Assembly: GCA_963810555.1 (NCBI GenBank)
Contig: CAWENX010000004.1
Coordinates: 1-64,000, forward strand
DNA length: 64,000 bases
Direction: 5' to 3'
Source of the DNA: G963677325 sp963810555
Lineage (GTDB): Bacteria; Bacteroidota; Bacteroidia; Bacteroidales; Prolixibacteraceae
Below the pieces are notes generated by a model. It did no database searches and was not told the origin of the DNA. It saw only the letters and a program-made list of their open reading frames with translations. Below are positions 19,381-28,368 of this stretch, one piece after another (position 1 is the first letter of the stretch; each line of letters opens with the position of its first letter). The position numbers and the translations under genes were made by a program.

Positions 19381-21129
19381 TCTGTCGAGGTCTGCAAGCA
19401 CATAATCAAGCGAACCAAGTATTGACAAAAGATCAGCCACCGTATATCCCCTCGACATATAGGGAAGCATCTGCATTATCGGAAAAGATGGGGTCCTTAT
19501 TCTGCATCGGTAAGCAGAAGACCCACCGTCACTGACAAGGTAATAGCCGTTACTTCCTTTTGAAGCTTCCATTGGCATCATGGCTTCCCCTGCCGGAATA
19601 ACAGGACCCCAGGATACCGCCAGAAAGTGAGTAATCAGGGTCTCGATATCATACATGGTTCTTTCCTTTCGGGGTGGAATGGCAAGTGGATGATCTGATT
19701 TATAGTCTCCGGGGGGCATGTTGTTGATGCACTGCTGTATAATTCGAAGACTTTGCCGCATTTCCTCCATCCTGACCTGGGAACGATCGTAACAATCACC
19801 GTTCTTCCCGGTCGGTATATCAAATTCAAATTGATCAATCAATGTATAAGGTCTTTTTTTTCTGTAGTCCCAATTAAGTCCAGTTGCCCTTAAACTGGGT
19901 CCCGTGATACCCCATTCAATCGCCTCCTCTGCATTAAAGACGCCAATTCCAATGGTTCTTTCCTTAAATATCCGGTTCCTTATCACCAGTTTATCGAACT
20001 CTTTAAGCCTTTTCGGAAAATAGTCCACGAAATCCTGCATCATCTTTTCCCACCCATCGGGTAAATCATGGGCCACACCCCCTATCCTGAACCAGGAGGG
20101 ATGCATTCTTCCGCCTGTTACCGCCGAAACAATATCGAAAGTCCGTTCCCGGTCGTTGAAAGTAAAAAACACAGGTGACATTTGCCCCAGATCCTGGGCA
20201 TAAGTACCCAGCCATACCAGATGGCTTTCAATACGGAATAATTCAGTCATCATAATCCGGATCACTGCGGCGCGGTCAGGGATTTTAATTCCTGCAAGTT
20301 TCTCCACCGAGAGAAGATAAGCCAGGTTATTGATAACACCCCCGAGATAATCAATACGGTCGGTATAAGGTATATAAGTATGCCATGACTGCCTCTCTCC
20401 CATCTTTTCCGCCCCCCGGTGATGAAAACCGATATCAGGGACGATATCTACCATATCCTCGCCGTCAAGTTGCAGAAGTAACCTCAGGATGCCGTGTGTT
20501 CCGGGGTGCTGAGGCCCGATATTGAGAAACATAAAGTCCGAGTCTTCACTTTTTCTCTTCATCCCCCATTCCTCCGGATGAAAGGTCAGATCAGTCTCCT
20601 CTTTCTCCCTCATAACTTCACTCATGGTAAAAGGATCAACATCGGTAGCCCTGGCATGATGTTCTTTCCGCAAAGGGTGACCATGCCAGGATTTGGGCAT
20701 CAGGATACGGATAAGATTGGGATGTCCCTCAAATGTGATTCCGAACATGTCAAAAACTTCTCTTTCGTACCAGTTGGCACAAGACCAGACAGGTGTAATT
20801 GTAGTAATTGAAGGATTTGACCCAGTTAAGGGAACTTTTATACGGATATCCTCATTACGGTCGAAGGAGGTAAGATGGTAAACAATAGTAAAATCACTTT
20901 GTGGTTGTCTGTCCCGGTTGACTTTCTTCCGTTCGTCAATGGCTGTAAGGTCGTACAGCATCCGGTAAGGGGAAATGACATCTTTCTTGAGAAAAGAGAG
21001 TACCTCCCTGACAGTCTCCTTCCTGATCCATATCACTGGAGTCTTGTCAGGTGTCACCTCCTCCGTAGACAACACCGAGTCAGTAAATTGCAATTTTAAA
21101 ACAGAAACTATGGATTGATCTTCATTCAT
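19378..21129 (-). CDS. nuoCD: NADH-quinone oxidoreductase subunits C and D, natural fusion
   Basis: One 583-residue chain joins the 30-kDa (NuoC) and 49-kDa (NuoD) subunits. NuoC covers roughly residues 1-180 with YEREVFDMFGITFEGHPNL and ILMPKSWHGHPLRKEH. NuoD follows from about 198 (FLNIGPQHPGTHGILRLLLQ) and ends SLDYVLADLDR, the usual family C-terminus. HxxGT in the NuoD N-loop and the quinone-site Tyr region are present. Fusion of C and D is known in enterobacteria and Bacteroidota. The stop lies in a repeat array; the 132-base space to nuoB is made almost wholly of heptamers. Confidence 0.95.
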   Translation of the reverse strand: MNEDQSIVSVLKLQFTDSVLSTEEVTPDKTPVIWIRKETVREVLSFLKKDVISPYRMLYDLTAIDERKKVNRDRQPQSDFTIVYHLTSFDRNEDIRIKVPLTGSNPSITTITPVWSCANWYEREVFDMFGITFEGHPNLIRILMPKSWHGHPLRKEHHARATDVDPFTMSEVMREKEETDLTFHPEEWGMKRKSEDSDFMFLNIGPQHPGTHGILRLLLQLDGEDMVDIVPDIGFHHRGAEKMGERQSWHTYIPYTDRIDYLGGVINNLAYLLSVEKLAGIKIPDRAAVIRIMMTELFRIESHLVWLGTYAQDLGQMSPVFFTFNDRERTFDIVSAVTGGRMHPSWFRIGGVAHDLPDGWEKMMQDFVDYFPKRLKEFDKLVIRNRIFKERTIGIGVFNAEEAIEWGITGPSLRATGLNWDYRKKRPYTLIDQFEFDIPTGKNGDCYDRSQVRMEEMRQSLRIIQQCINNMPPGDYKSDHPLAIPPRKERTMYDIETLITHFLAVSWGPVIPAGEAMMPMEASKGSNGYYLVSDGGSSAYRCRIRTPSFPIMQMLPYMSRGYTVADLLSILGSLDYVLADLDR

Positions 21130-21182
21130 GTTTTATTGTATCACAATGTCTTATAAAGTTTTACTCAAAGTCTTACAAAGTC

Positions 21183-21269
21183 TGATTACTGGTTACTGAT
21201 CACTAATTCTTAATTCTTTAATTCCTCAATTACTGTTAGCCTAAAGTCTTTAGCCTTTAGGCTATACTT
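21183..21269. repeat. Chain of about twelve heptamers filling the nuoB-nuoCD spacer, switching families
   Basis: Three repeat families follow one another: TGATTAC/TGATCAC types (21183-21203), TAATTCT types (21204-21231), then, after a 3-base offset, TTTAGCC/TAAAGTC types (21235-21269). The nuoB stop (minus strand, 21262-21264) is inside the last family. Units keep the 7-bp length while their sequence changes. Confidence 0.7.
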
Positions 21270-21873
21270 CGTTCATCGGTCTGATTCGTTCCATTTTCAT
21301 CCGTTCCTCGTTTTTCATATCTCTCAGGCAGGATTTTTCAGGTTTGATAATCCCCTGAGGCCCCAGCACCCAGCTTAACGGACGTTTTTCTTTACCGATG
21401 GATTCCCTTAGCAGAAGGAGTCCTTCCAGGAAGCCGTCAGGTCTGGGGGGACAGCCAGGAACATAGACGTCCACGGGCATGAATTTATCCACCCCCTGCA
21501 CGACGCTGTATATATCATACATCCCTCCAGAATTGGAACATGAACCCATCGAGATTACCCACCGGGGTTCCATCATCTGTTCATAGAGCCGCTTGATCAC
21601 CGGAGCCATCTTGATAAATACCGTCCCGGCAATAACCATCATATCCGCCTCCCGCGGGGTTCCCCTGAGCACTTCCCCTCCGAACCTGGAAATATCGTAA
21701 CGGCTGGTAACTGAAGTAGCCATCTCGACAAAACAACAGGAAAGACCGAATGTAAAAGGCCAGATTGAATTCTTCCTACCCCAGGCTATCATATCTTCCA
21801 GCCGGCTCAATAAAAAATTACCCCTCAAAGCGTTATCCGTCAAATCACCGTTTCCTGATCTTAAATCACTCAT
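21262..21873 (-). CDS. nuoB: NADH-quinone oxidoreductase subunit B (cluster N2)
   Basis: The subunit that binds the terminal 4Fe-4S cluster N2 beside the quinone site. The ligand cysteines are in FGLSCCFVEMA (about 44-54), MGSCSNSGGMY (about 110-120) and VPGCPPRPDG (about 141-150). The protein is 203 residues, with a charged C-terminal extension after LGPQGIIKPE. The stop falls in a heptamer array. Confidence 0.95.
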   Translation of the reverse strand: MSDLRSGNGDLTDNALRGNFLLSRLEDMIAWGRKNSIWPFTFGLSCCFVEMATSVTSRYDISRFGGEVLRGTPREADMMVIAGTVFIKMAPVIKRLYEQMMEPRWVISMGSCSNSGGMYDIYSVVQGVDKFMPVDVYVPGCPPRPDGFLEGLLLLRESIGKEKRPLSWVLGPQGIIKPEKSCLRDMKNEERMKMERIRPMNEV

Positions 21874-21983
21874 TCTGTCTCATTTACTTCATGTCATTCT
21901 GTTTCGCTGTCATTCAATCCCAAAACTTGGGGATTCACCTCACGTCATTCGTAATTCGCAAATTTTTACCCACAGCCTTTAAT

Positions 21984-22397
21984 CTATAGTCTGAACTTTT
22001 CCTTCATCTTCAGTATCTTCCTGCTCTGGGGACCAAAGTCCAGTGATCCTATTTTTAGTTCATAAATCAGCACGACCATAAGGACAACGATAAAAACTAA
22101 AATGCCGAAGTAACCACTCGCTCCTAAATCCCTGAATGAAATTGCCCATGCCATGATAAAGGCTGTTTCCAGATCAAAAATCACGAAAAACATAGCGATA
22201 AGGTAAAAATGGGAAGAGAAACGCAGACGGGCATTCCCCGTAGGATTGATCCCCGATTCATAGGGCTCACCGGTCTTTTTATCCATGTGCCGTTCGCCAA
22301 GTCCGTATGATATCACGACCATCGATGCCACAAGCAGCACCGATAAAATTGAAAAGACTATAAAAGGCCAGTATAATATCGGTTGATTTCCTTCCAT
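21984..22397 (-). CDS. nuoA: NADH-quinone oxidoreductase subunit A
   Basis: A three-helix membrane subunit of complex I (137 residues) and the first gene of the operon. Helix 1 is followed by the long loop KTGEPYESGINPTGNAR, in which the Cys of the classical YECG motif is Ser. FYLIAMFFVIFDLETAFI has the conserved acidic residues of helix 2. The C-terminal 30 residues are basic. The stop TAG lies in a repeat of the CTATAG/TTAAAGGC family. Confidence 0.94.
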   Translation of the reverse strand: MEGNQPILYWPFIVFSILSVLLVASMVVISYGLGERHMDKKTGEPYESGINPTGNARLRFSSHFYLIAMFFVIFDLETAFIMAWAISFRDLGASGYFGILVFIVVLMVVLIYELKIGSLDFGPQSRKILKMKEKFRL

Positions 22398-22789
22398 CCG
22401 GAATCTTCAGTTAATTATTATATTGCTCTCTGTTGTTCAATTTAACATTTTTTTTTAATTAAACTCATATTAATTGAATTAAATGTTAAAACATTTTTTT
22501 ACTCCTTTTCCGTCTATTCTCCTTCTCCTTTGATTTTCAGATGTTTCGACTCTGACCATCTGATCATCAGTATTCTTTGTGATATAATCTTCTCCCTTGA
22601 ATCTTACTTTTAGCTTGTTTATGAAAAAGATTAAAAACTGAAAAATCCCGGATATTATTTGATAATAATGATTTTGTTTATTGAGTTTGTATTATAAGAA
22701 TGTACCAAGAGAAAAAACTGAAAACCAAAGTTTAAAAGATACAAATTCTTATTAAACAAAGGCATAGGGAAAAAAAATCCCACACCCCC
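22398..22789. other. Upstream region of the nuo operon, with a spaced inverted repeat
   Basis: This 392-base AT-rich region separates nuoA from the ferric-reductase-like gene. The pair TTTAACATTT (22441-22450) and AAATGTTAAA (22481-22490) forms a 10-bp inverted repeat with a 30-base spacer, 44 bases upstream of nuoA; it could be an operator or part of the promoter. No TAnnTTTG box was found on the minus strand here, and no gene. Confidence 0.4.
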
Positions 22790-24100
22790 TTAACGGATGG
22801 CAAACTTTTCGTAATGTATCCTTCGTCCCGAAATCCCATACTTCTTAAGGATATTCTCTGTTTTTGTCATCATCTGTGGAGCTCCGCAAATAAAGAACTG
22901 GCTTTTCTGAAAATTATCAGCATATTTTTTAATCTTTTCACCATCTATATGTCCTTTTTCACCCTTCCAGTCCTGCTGTTGTGACAGAATATGTACTATT
23001 CTTAGCGAAGTCATTTCTTCAGCCATCTTATTCAGTTCATCCCTGAATACAATATCTTTTTCTGTTTTATTCCCCCAAAGCAAGACAATATTCTTGTTTA
23101 ATTTCTTGTCAAAAATGTACCTGAGCATACTGATAAATGGAGTTATCCCTATACCTGTGGCAATAAATACAAAATCATCCGCATCATAATTAAGGAAGCT
23201 GAATATTCCATATGGTTCTTCTATATAGGCATAATCTGTAGTTTGGGTATTACAAATTGCAGATGTAAAATCACCAACTGATTTGATACTTACAGACAAC
23301 TGGCTGCATGTTGGACTTGATGAAATTGTAAAGGGATGTGATTCAGATACAACTCCCTCTCTGACAAGTCTCAGAATCATAAACTGTCCGGGTTTAAAAA
23401 CCGGGTAATTACCTTTAAAAAAAAGAGTCCATATATCATGTGTTTCCTGTCGCACTTCTGCTATAAAATAAGGATGATTCCTGATAATAATTCTCATCCG
23501 AGCTTTATATAACAGTACCATCACATAAAAACATAACAAAAACAACCAGAATATTTTTAAAACAGCAGTCGACCTCACGTCGCTGTCGATAAAGAAACTA
23601 TGAATAAATGCCAACGGAAAAACTAAATAAATTATTTTATGAACATCTTTCCATGTTTCATACTTCACATTAATCTGTTTGTATATTAGGGCAGCTCCGG
23701 CGGCAAGGCATAAAAGAAATAATGTTGTTTCCCCCGCTATTTTTAAAGGAGTAAAAAAATGAAATTCATTGTTTAAAAGCCTTGAACCGGTAAAAAGCAA
23801 TAAAGGATGAATGAAAACAAGAATCAAAGCACTCTTACCGCAAATCCTGTGAACCATAAAAAGCCTGTCCAGCCCGATACCTCTTTCTATTAGTGTTATC
23901 CTTGAGCTCAACAGATACTGTACGAATATAAAAACAAATCCTGTAAGGGCGAAAAGTCTTCCTGTGCTGTGAATATACCTGCCTGCTAAATTGACTGCCA
24001 CTATCTTTCCTGGCTCCAGTGAATGTATCCATACAAGGACCGGTATACCAACAAATATTGTTGTGATAAAAAGTAAAGATGTTTTTTTTATATTATTCAT
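22790..24100 (-). CDS. Ferric-reductase/NADPH-oxidase-like transmembrane flavoprotein
   Basis: A membrane flavocytochrome-type reductase that would move electrons from NAD(P)H via FAD and haem across the membrane. Residues 1-200 hold about six helices with paired histidines in HRICGKSALILVFIHPLLLF and WKDVHKIIYLVFPLAFIHSF (likely haem ligands). The FAD-binding site follows as SHPFTISSSP (about 258-267) and the NAD(P)H site as IATGIGITPFISMLRY (about 315-330), ending with IHYEKFAIR. It is 436 residues, matching bacterial ferric reductase-like proteins. The acceptor is unknown. It lies apart from nuo, with its own space on both sides. Confidence 0.82.
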   Translation of the reverse strand: MNNIKKTSLLFITTIFVGIPVLVWIHSLEPGKIVAVNLAGRYIHSTGRLFALTGFVFIFVQYLLSSRITLIERGIGLDRLFMVHRICGKSALILVFIHPLLLFTGSRLLNNEFHFFTPLKIAGETTLFLLCLAAGAALIYKQINVKYETWKDVHKIIYLVFPLAFIHSFFIDSDVRSTAVLKIFWLFLLCFYVMVLLYKARMRIIIRNHPYFIAEVRQETHDIWTLFFKGNYPVFKPGQFMILRLVREGVVSESHPFTISSSPTCSQLSVSIKSVGDFTSAICNTQTTDYAYIEEPYGIFSFLNYDADDFVFIATGIGITPFISMLRYIFDKKLNKNIVLLWGNKTEKDIVFRDELNKMAEEMTSLRIVHILSQQQDWKGEKGHIDGEKIKKYADNFQKSQFFICGAPQMMTKTENILKKYGISGRRIHYEKFAIR

Positions 24101-24478
24101 ATCGGAACTGATAGAGCCTGAAACAATGAAACAGCCTCTTATTCAAAGATAATTAAAATTGTTGGATTGAAGGGATTTGGAATGATCTTATCTTTTACTT
24201 TTATTGTTAAAAATCTTCTTTCTGTTACGAATTACGAATGAAGAATAATCAGTGTTTACTGTTCACTCTGTTTTTCTCAGTGATTTCTCTGTAATGTTTC
24301 TTAATTTATAAAATTACAAAATAGTTATTCAGGATAAATCCCTACCTTTGACGAATAACGAATAGCGGAGAAGGGGACCAGAAACCGGTCCCGATAGCTA
24401 TCAGGAGGAGAATTAAGAACAACGAACGTTAACTTTTCACTGTTTACTGATCACTTGAAGTATATCGAATTTTAAGGA
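24101..24478. other. Intergenic region of mixed short repeats with a candidate promoter
   Basis: 378 bases between divergent genes. It holds octamers of the CTGAAACA type (24119-24135), AATTACGAAT-type sequence (24224-24242), a TACCTTTG box (24343-24350, matching TAnnTTTG, pointing to the SGNH gene), GGAGAAGGGGACC/GGTCCCGATAGCTATC sequence (24367-24403), and a heptamer array TTTTCAC-TGTTTAC-TGATCAC (24434-24454). No gene was seen. Confidence 0.45.
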
Positions 24479-25225
24479 ATGAACAGATTAAATAACATCT
24501 TAAAAATTAATGCAGCTCTTCTCTTTACCCTTGTCGCTCTCATCGCTTACTCATGCAGTGATCCCTCGGCAAAATATGCAAAGGAAGCCTCCCGGTGGGA
24601 AAAAGACATACGGCAATTCGAAAAACTGGACAAAATGGAACACTATCCCGATGATGCCATCCTTTTCACCGGAAGCTCAAGCATCACCATCTGGGATTCC
24701 ATAAACGAGGATATGGCCCCGTATCATGTCATCCATCGCGGCTTCGGAGGCTCCAAATTCTCTGACCTCGCCCGTTACATTGAACGCATTGCTTATCCCC
24801 ACAAACTCAAAGGTGTGGTCATTTTCGAAGCCAATGACATATCCGGAGGTAAAAGCGATAAAACGCCTGGCGAGGTGGCTGATCTGTTCAGGTATATCGT
24901 TAAAAAAATCCGTAAAAAATTTCCCGTTACACCAATCTTCCTGATTGAAATCACCCCCACGGAAAGCAGGTGGCAGGTATGGCCCAATATTCAGGTAACC
25001 AATAGCATGCTGAATGAAGTATGCGAGAGCCTGCCCAATGTTTATTTTATCGAAACAGTTTCGCACTATCTCAATGAAGAAGGATTGCCACGTAATGAGC
25101 TTATCCGGTTTGACAAGCTTCACCAAAACCGTGCAGGATACCACATCTGGACAAAGCTGATCAAAGATGAACTCAACGATGTATATGCTGATAAAGAGGT
25201 AGCAAAAGTGAGCACTGAACAGTAA
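24479..25225 (+). CDS. SGNH/GDSL-type esterase lipoprotein
   Basis: A predicted cell-envelope esterase or acyl hydrolase. The first 26 residues form a lipoprotein signal with lipobox-like LIAYSCS. SGNH blocks are visible: nucleophile Ser in ILFTGSSSITIW (about 62-73), Gly in RGFGGSKFSDL (about 86), Asn in FEANDISGG (about 115) and the Asp-x-x-His pair in FDKLHQNRAGYH (about 217-228). The total is 248 residues. The start ATG follows AAGGA closely. The last four residues (STEQ) and the stop are encoded by a heptamer array, so the native C-terminus may differ. The natural substrate cannot be told. Confidence 0.82.
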   Translation: MNRLNNILKINAALLFTLVALIAYSCSDPSAKYAKEASRWEKDIRQFEKLDKMEHYPDDAILFTGSSSITIWDSINEDMAPYHVIHRGFGGSKFSDLARYIERIAYPHKLKGVVIFEANDISGGKSDKTPGEVADLFRYIVKKIRKKFPVTPIFLIEITPTESRWQVWPNIQVTNSMLNEVCESLPNVYFIETVSHYLNEEGLPRNELIRFDKLHQNRAGYHIWTKLIKDELNDVYADKEVAKVSTEQ

Positions 25226-25234
25226 TCAGTAATT
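25207..25234. repeat. Four-unit heptamer array providing the SGNH gene stop
   Basis: Units AGTGAGC, ACTGAAC, AGTAATC and AGTAATT are in phase; the stop TAA (25223-25225) is in unit three. Confidence 0.7.
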
Positions 25235-25766
25235 GTCGGGTCTTTCCTTTACCATCCTTCTCCCGATAACTATCGGGATTAGCTGACGGAACAGCAAACA
25301 ATGATTATTATATGACGCCCAAGGCAAATGACTATCGAATTCAGAAACTTCAAGATCAAATGACTTATCAACATTATGTTCTCCTTTGAAATAAGTCTTG
25401 AATATAAAAAAGAAAATACTTCAAACGCGTATTTAACAATATCTGCAAAATTACAGCTCCATGTTTGCTCCGCTTTAAGTCCGTATTAAGTCCGCTTTGA
25501 ACTTGAAAGCTCTTCTAATCATAATATCCAAATTCGCAAGAAGTGTTTTAAAGGTGTCAATACACCTGAATCGAAAATCAACAAAGCTCATTATGTTTAA
25601 CAGCATCATCCGTAATCTTTTTCATCTCATCTTATAAACTTTATAACTTTATTTTCAATCGCACCATACGTTAACATTTAATAACACTGTTTATCAAATC
25701 CAATAAGGAAATATTTCGTAAACACAATGAAGTGAATAAGATTTGTTTAACGAAAATTTCTATATT
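25226..25766. other. 540-base gene-free region with an 11-bp-phased direct array
   Basis: It contains a hairpin TCCCGATAACTATCGGGA (25262-25279) and a run of 11-bp units from 25453 to 25518 in which TTTGCTCCGCT (25464), TTAAGTCCGTA (25475) and TTAAGTCCGCT (25486) are closest. No open frame with recognisable protein was found. Confidence 0.45.
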
Positions 25767-26666
25767 ATGTATTTAATAACAGGTGCTACAGGTCATGTAG
25801 GCAGCGTTGTCGCAAGGGAACTGCTGTCAAAAGGAAAAGAGGTAAGGATCCTCAGTCGCCACGGAGTTAAAATGAAAGACCTGGTAAATTCAGGTGCAGA
25901 ACCTCTAATTGGCGACCTTTCCAATCCGAAGTTTGTGAATAAGGCATTTGAGGGCATAACGGCTGCATTTTGCATTTTGCCATCGGATAATCTCTCGAAA
26001 AATCTTCGGAAATACCGTCAGAAAATAGCCCGTAATTATATTGATGCGGTCAAACATAACGGGGTAAGCCATGTTGTACTGATGAGCAGTATCGGTGCAC
26101 ATATTCGTGAAGGCTGCGGAGCAGTTGATGCATTGGCTGATATGGAAGTCTATTTCTCAGAACTTAAAGATGTTAATGTATTAAATATCCGTGCAGGTTA
26201 TTTTATGGAAAACCTATTTATGGAATTGAACAGGATCAGGGATAGCGGGATTATCACAACAACCATAAGCCGGGATTTAAAATTCCCTGTTGTTGCATCG
26301 AAAGATGTGGCCGATGTCGTGGCAAAAAGGCTCCTGGCACTTGATTTCAAAGGCAATTCAATAGAATACGTTCTTGGGCCTGCAGATTTAACTTTCAGTG
26401 AAATCACCGAAATAATCGGTAATGCTATCGGACGTTCCGAACTGAAATATGTCCGGATTTCTGCGCAGGAATATAAAAAGTGGATGGTCCGGTCAGGTTA
26501 TGTTTCTGATAATGTAGCCAAGGGAATAATCCAGATGGAGGAGGCATTTAACAGCGGTTGGGCCTTGAGCGCCCATACAAGGATACGCGAAAACTCAACT
26601 CCAACCACATTCAGGAAATTCGTCAAGGATATAGCCTTTGCCTATTCACACCAAATTGCCGCTTGA
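25767..26666 (+). CDS. NmrA-like NAD(P)-binding protein
   Basis: An atypical SDR of the NmrA/NAD(P)H-azoreductase-like group: Rossmann fold with LITGATGHVGSVVARELLSK at the N-terminus, MSSIGAHIREG near residue 105, and a C-terminal half (GPADLTFSEITEIIGNAIGR) typical of the family. Such proteins act as redox sensors or small reductases. ATG 25767 (MYLITGATG) is chosen over a TTG at 25743 because the first strand starts at once. Terminated by a hairpin at 26695. Substrate unknown. Confidence 0.8.
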   Translation: MYLITGATGHVGSVVARELLSKGKEVRILSRHGVKMKDLVNSGAEPLIGDLSNPKFVNKAFEGITAAFCILPSDNLSKNLRKYRQKIARNYIDAVKHNGVSHVVLMSSIGAHIREGCGAVDALADMEVYFSELKDVNVLNIRAGYFMENLFMELNRIRDSGIITTTISRDLKFPVVASKDVADVVAKRLLALDFKGNSIEYVLGPADLTFSEITEIIGNAIGRSELKYVRISAQEYKKWMVRSGYVSDNVAKGIIQMEEAFNSGWALSAHTRIRENSTPTTFRKFVKDIAFAYSHQIAA

Positions 26667-26694
26667 TTTTTTTAATCCATCCTATAAAATCAGC

Positions 26695-26730
26695 CCCCTG
26701 GCAGAAGATAATTTCTGTCAGGGTTTTGTT
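26695..26730 (+). terminator. Rho-independent terminator after the NmrA-like gene
   Basis: CCCTGGCAGAA and TTCTGTCAGGG form an 11-bp stem with one mismatch around a short loop, followed by TTTTGTTTT. Confidence 0.7.
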
Positions 26731-26811
26731 TTGTAGGTTCCACCGATATTTCAGCCCAAATCAGGAACAAAATAGTTTCATACTTTAATATTATATAACA
26801 GATTATAAAAC

Positions 26812-26819
26812 TATATTTG
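26812..26819 (+). promoter_or_regulatory. Candidate -7 box for the exported TIM-barrel gene
   Basis: TATATTTG matches TAnnTTTG and lies 59 bases before the start codon at 26878. Confidence 0.5.
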
Positions 26820-26877
26820 TGCCGTTATCTTGGACATTTGAGCACAAATTAGACTAATTATTTAAATTTTAAATTAT

Positions 26878-27750
26878 ATGAAAACAAGTCTTATTAAATC
26901 ACTTCTTATCATCACTTTAGCTATATCTTCTGTCGGAGGTATGTCACTCACGGCCCTTGGAAAAGGGAAGAAAAATGTCGGCCTCCAGCTTTATTCCCTT
27001 CGTGATGATCTTAAAAAAGATGTCAAAGGAACCATTGAAGCCCTTGGAAAAATCGGCTATTCATATGTTGAGGGCGCAAGTTACAATAATGGAAAATTTT
27101 ACGGAATGGAACCCTTGGAATTTAAGGCGTTGATCGAAAAGAACGGGATGAAATTTATCAGTAATCATACCGGTATAGATTACAATGGCGATCAGGCATC
27201 ATGGGATGCAGCCATGAAATGGTGGGATGAATGTATTACAGCCCATAAAGAAGCTGGATGTAAATTCATCATCAAGCCTTCAATGGGAAAATATGCCTAT
27301 TCGAGTCTTGAAGGGCTGAAAAAGACCTGTGAGTACTTTAATGCTGTTGGTGAAAAATGCAAAAAAGCCGGTATCCGTTTCGGCTATCATAACCACTACA
27401 CCGAATTTAAGAATATTCCTGGCACCGATCAGATTATTTATGACTACATGCTTCAAAATACCGATCCATCCAAAGTAACTTTCGAAATGGATGTATACTG
27501 GATATATAAGGGAGGCAAATATTCGGTCGATTATTTCAATAAGTACCCCGGCCGTTTCGTATTATTACACATTAAAGATGCAAAGGAATTTGGCGCCAGC
27601 GGTGAAATGGATTTTAAACCTATATTTGAAAATTCTAAAAAAGCCGGTACAAAATGGTTTATTGTTGAAAATGAAGAGTACAATTTCCCCCCGCTTGAAA
27701 GCGTAAAAAAATGTTATGAGTTTCTGGAAAAGGCTCCTTACGTAAAATAG
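26878..27750 (+). CDS. Exported sugar phosphate isomerase/epimerase-like TIM barrel
   Basis: A xylose-isomerase-like (AP endonuclease 2 superfamily) barrel of 290 residues with a Sec signal peptide of about 25 residues (LLIITLAISSVGGMSLTALG). Family landmarks are NVGLQLYSLRDDLKKDVKG, FGYHNHYTEF (about 164-173), FEMDVYWIYKGG (about 201-212), LLHIKD (metal ligand region) and WFIVENEEY near the end. Members isomerise or epimerise sugars using a divalent metal; in Bacteroidota many are periplasmic and linked to glycan breakdown. No polysaccharide locus surrounds it. A likely single-gene unit with its own promoter. Confidence 0.82.
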   Translation: MKTSLIKSLLIITLAISSVGGMSLTALGKGKKNVGLQLYSLRDDLKKDVKGTIEALGKIGYSYVEGASYNNGKFYGMEPLEFKALIEKNGMKFISNHTGIDYNGDQASWDAAMKWWDECITAHKEAGCKFIIKPSMGKYAYSSLEGLKKTCEYFNAVGEKCKKAGIRFGYHNHYTEFKNIPGTDQIIYDYMLQNTDPSKVTFEMDVYWIYKGGKYSVDYFNKYPGRFVLLHIKDAKEFGASGEMDFKPIFENSKKAGTKWFIVENEEYNFPPLESVKKCYEFLEKAPYVK

Positions 27751-27884
27751 ACAATGAAAATTATTTTTCTGACAATGGCTTTTCTGAAAAATTATTCTTA
27801 AAAGAAGAACGGAAACCTGGAAAACGGAGAATCACTGTAATTATTCGCTTTTCCCTACTAATTTTGCGTTAAATTTAAAGTTAT

Positions 27885-27892
27885 TAATTTTG
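27885..27892 (+). promoter_or_regulatory. Candidate -7 box before the small broken gene at 27945
   Basis: TAATTTTG lies 18 bases after a TTTG (27863-27866), which suits the -33/-7 pair of Bacteroidota. A second TAATTTTG is at 27859-27866. Confidence 0.45.
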
Positions 27893-27944
27893 GGCACAGA
27901 ATTTGTACATGAGATGAATATAATCTTGTTATTGAAACTATAAA

Positions 27945-28350
27945 ATGGCGGAAAACTTCAATATAACAGGACGATGGAAATTCCAGGAGGATTTCGGATT
28001 CGGGACAGACAGCGGATACGCCGAACTGACTCAGGAACTGGAAACCTCGTGAAAGGAATTTTACATTTTGCCGAACAAATTGAAGGCGAAGAGACCTTTA
28101 TCGTAAAACAGGAAGTTTCCGGCCATATTGAAGGAAATAAAATCAATCTTAAATCCATTCCTGCGAAATACTATTCAGTGATGAAGATATCATCTATGAA
28201 CTTGACAGCTGGGAAGGTGAAATTATGCCGGATGGTAAAATTACCGGGAACAGTCAGGATTCCGAAGGAACAGGAGGTCCTTTTACTATGGAACGGCAAA
28301 GTTATAAAAACTCGTATCTGACAGATACCCGTTTTGTAGGCCTCAATTAA
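27945..28350 (+). pseudogene. Small protein of unknown function, two frameshifts
   Basis: Three frames join into a continuous protein of about 135 residues: MAENFNITGRWKFQEDFGFG, then NLVKGILHFAEQIEGEETF and VSGHIEGNKINLKS, then YELDSWEGEIMPDGKITG, ending YLTDTRFVGLN. The frame changes lie near 28040-28050 and 28175-28185. The strand-rich pattern resembles small lipocalin-like or META-like domains, but I do not recognise a family. Coding character is kept across all three pieces, which suggests either recent damage or sequence error. It converges on the ABC-F gene. Confidence 0.5.
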
Positions 28351-28368
28351 TTTTCAGTACATAATAAG

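Noticed and set aside
22790..24100. Part of the nuo operon or an Nqr-like complex
   Set aside because: It is one-chain ferric-reductase-like and separated from nuoA by 392 bases; no other Nqr or Rnf genes are present.
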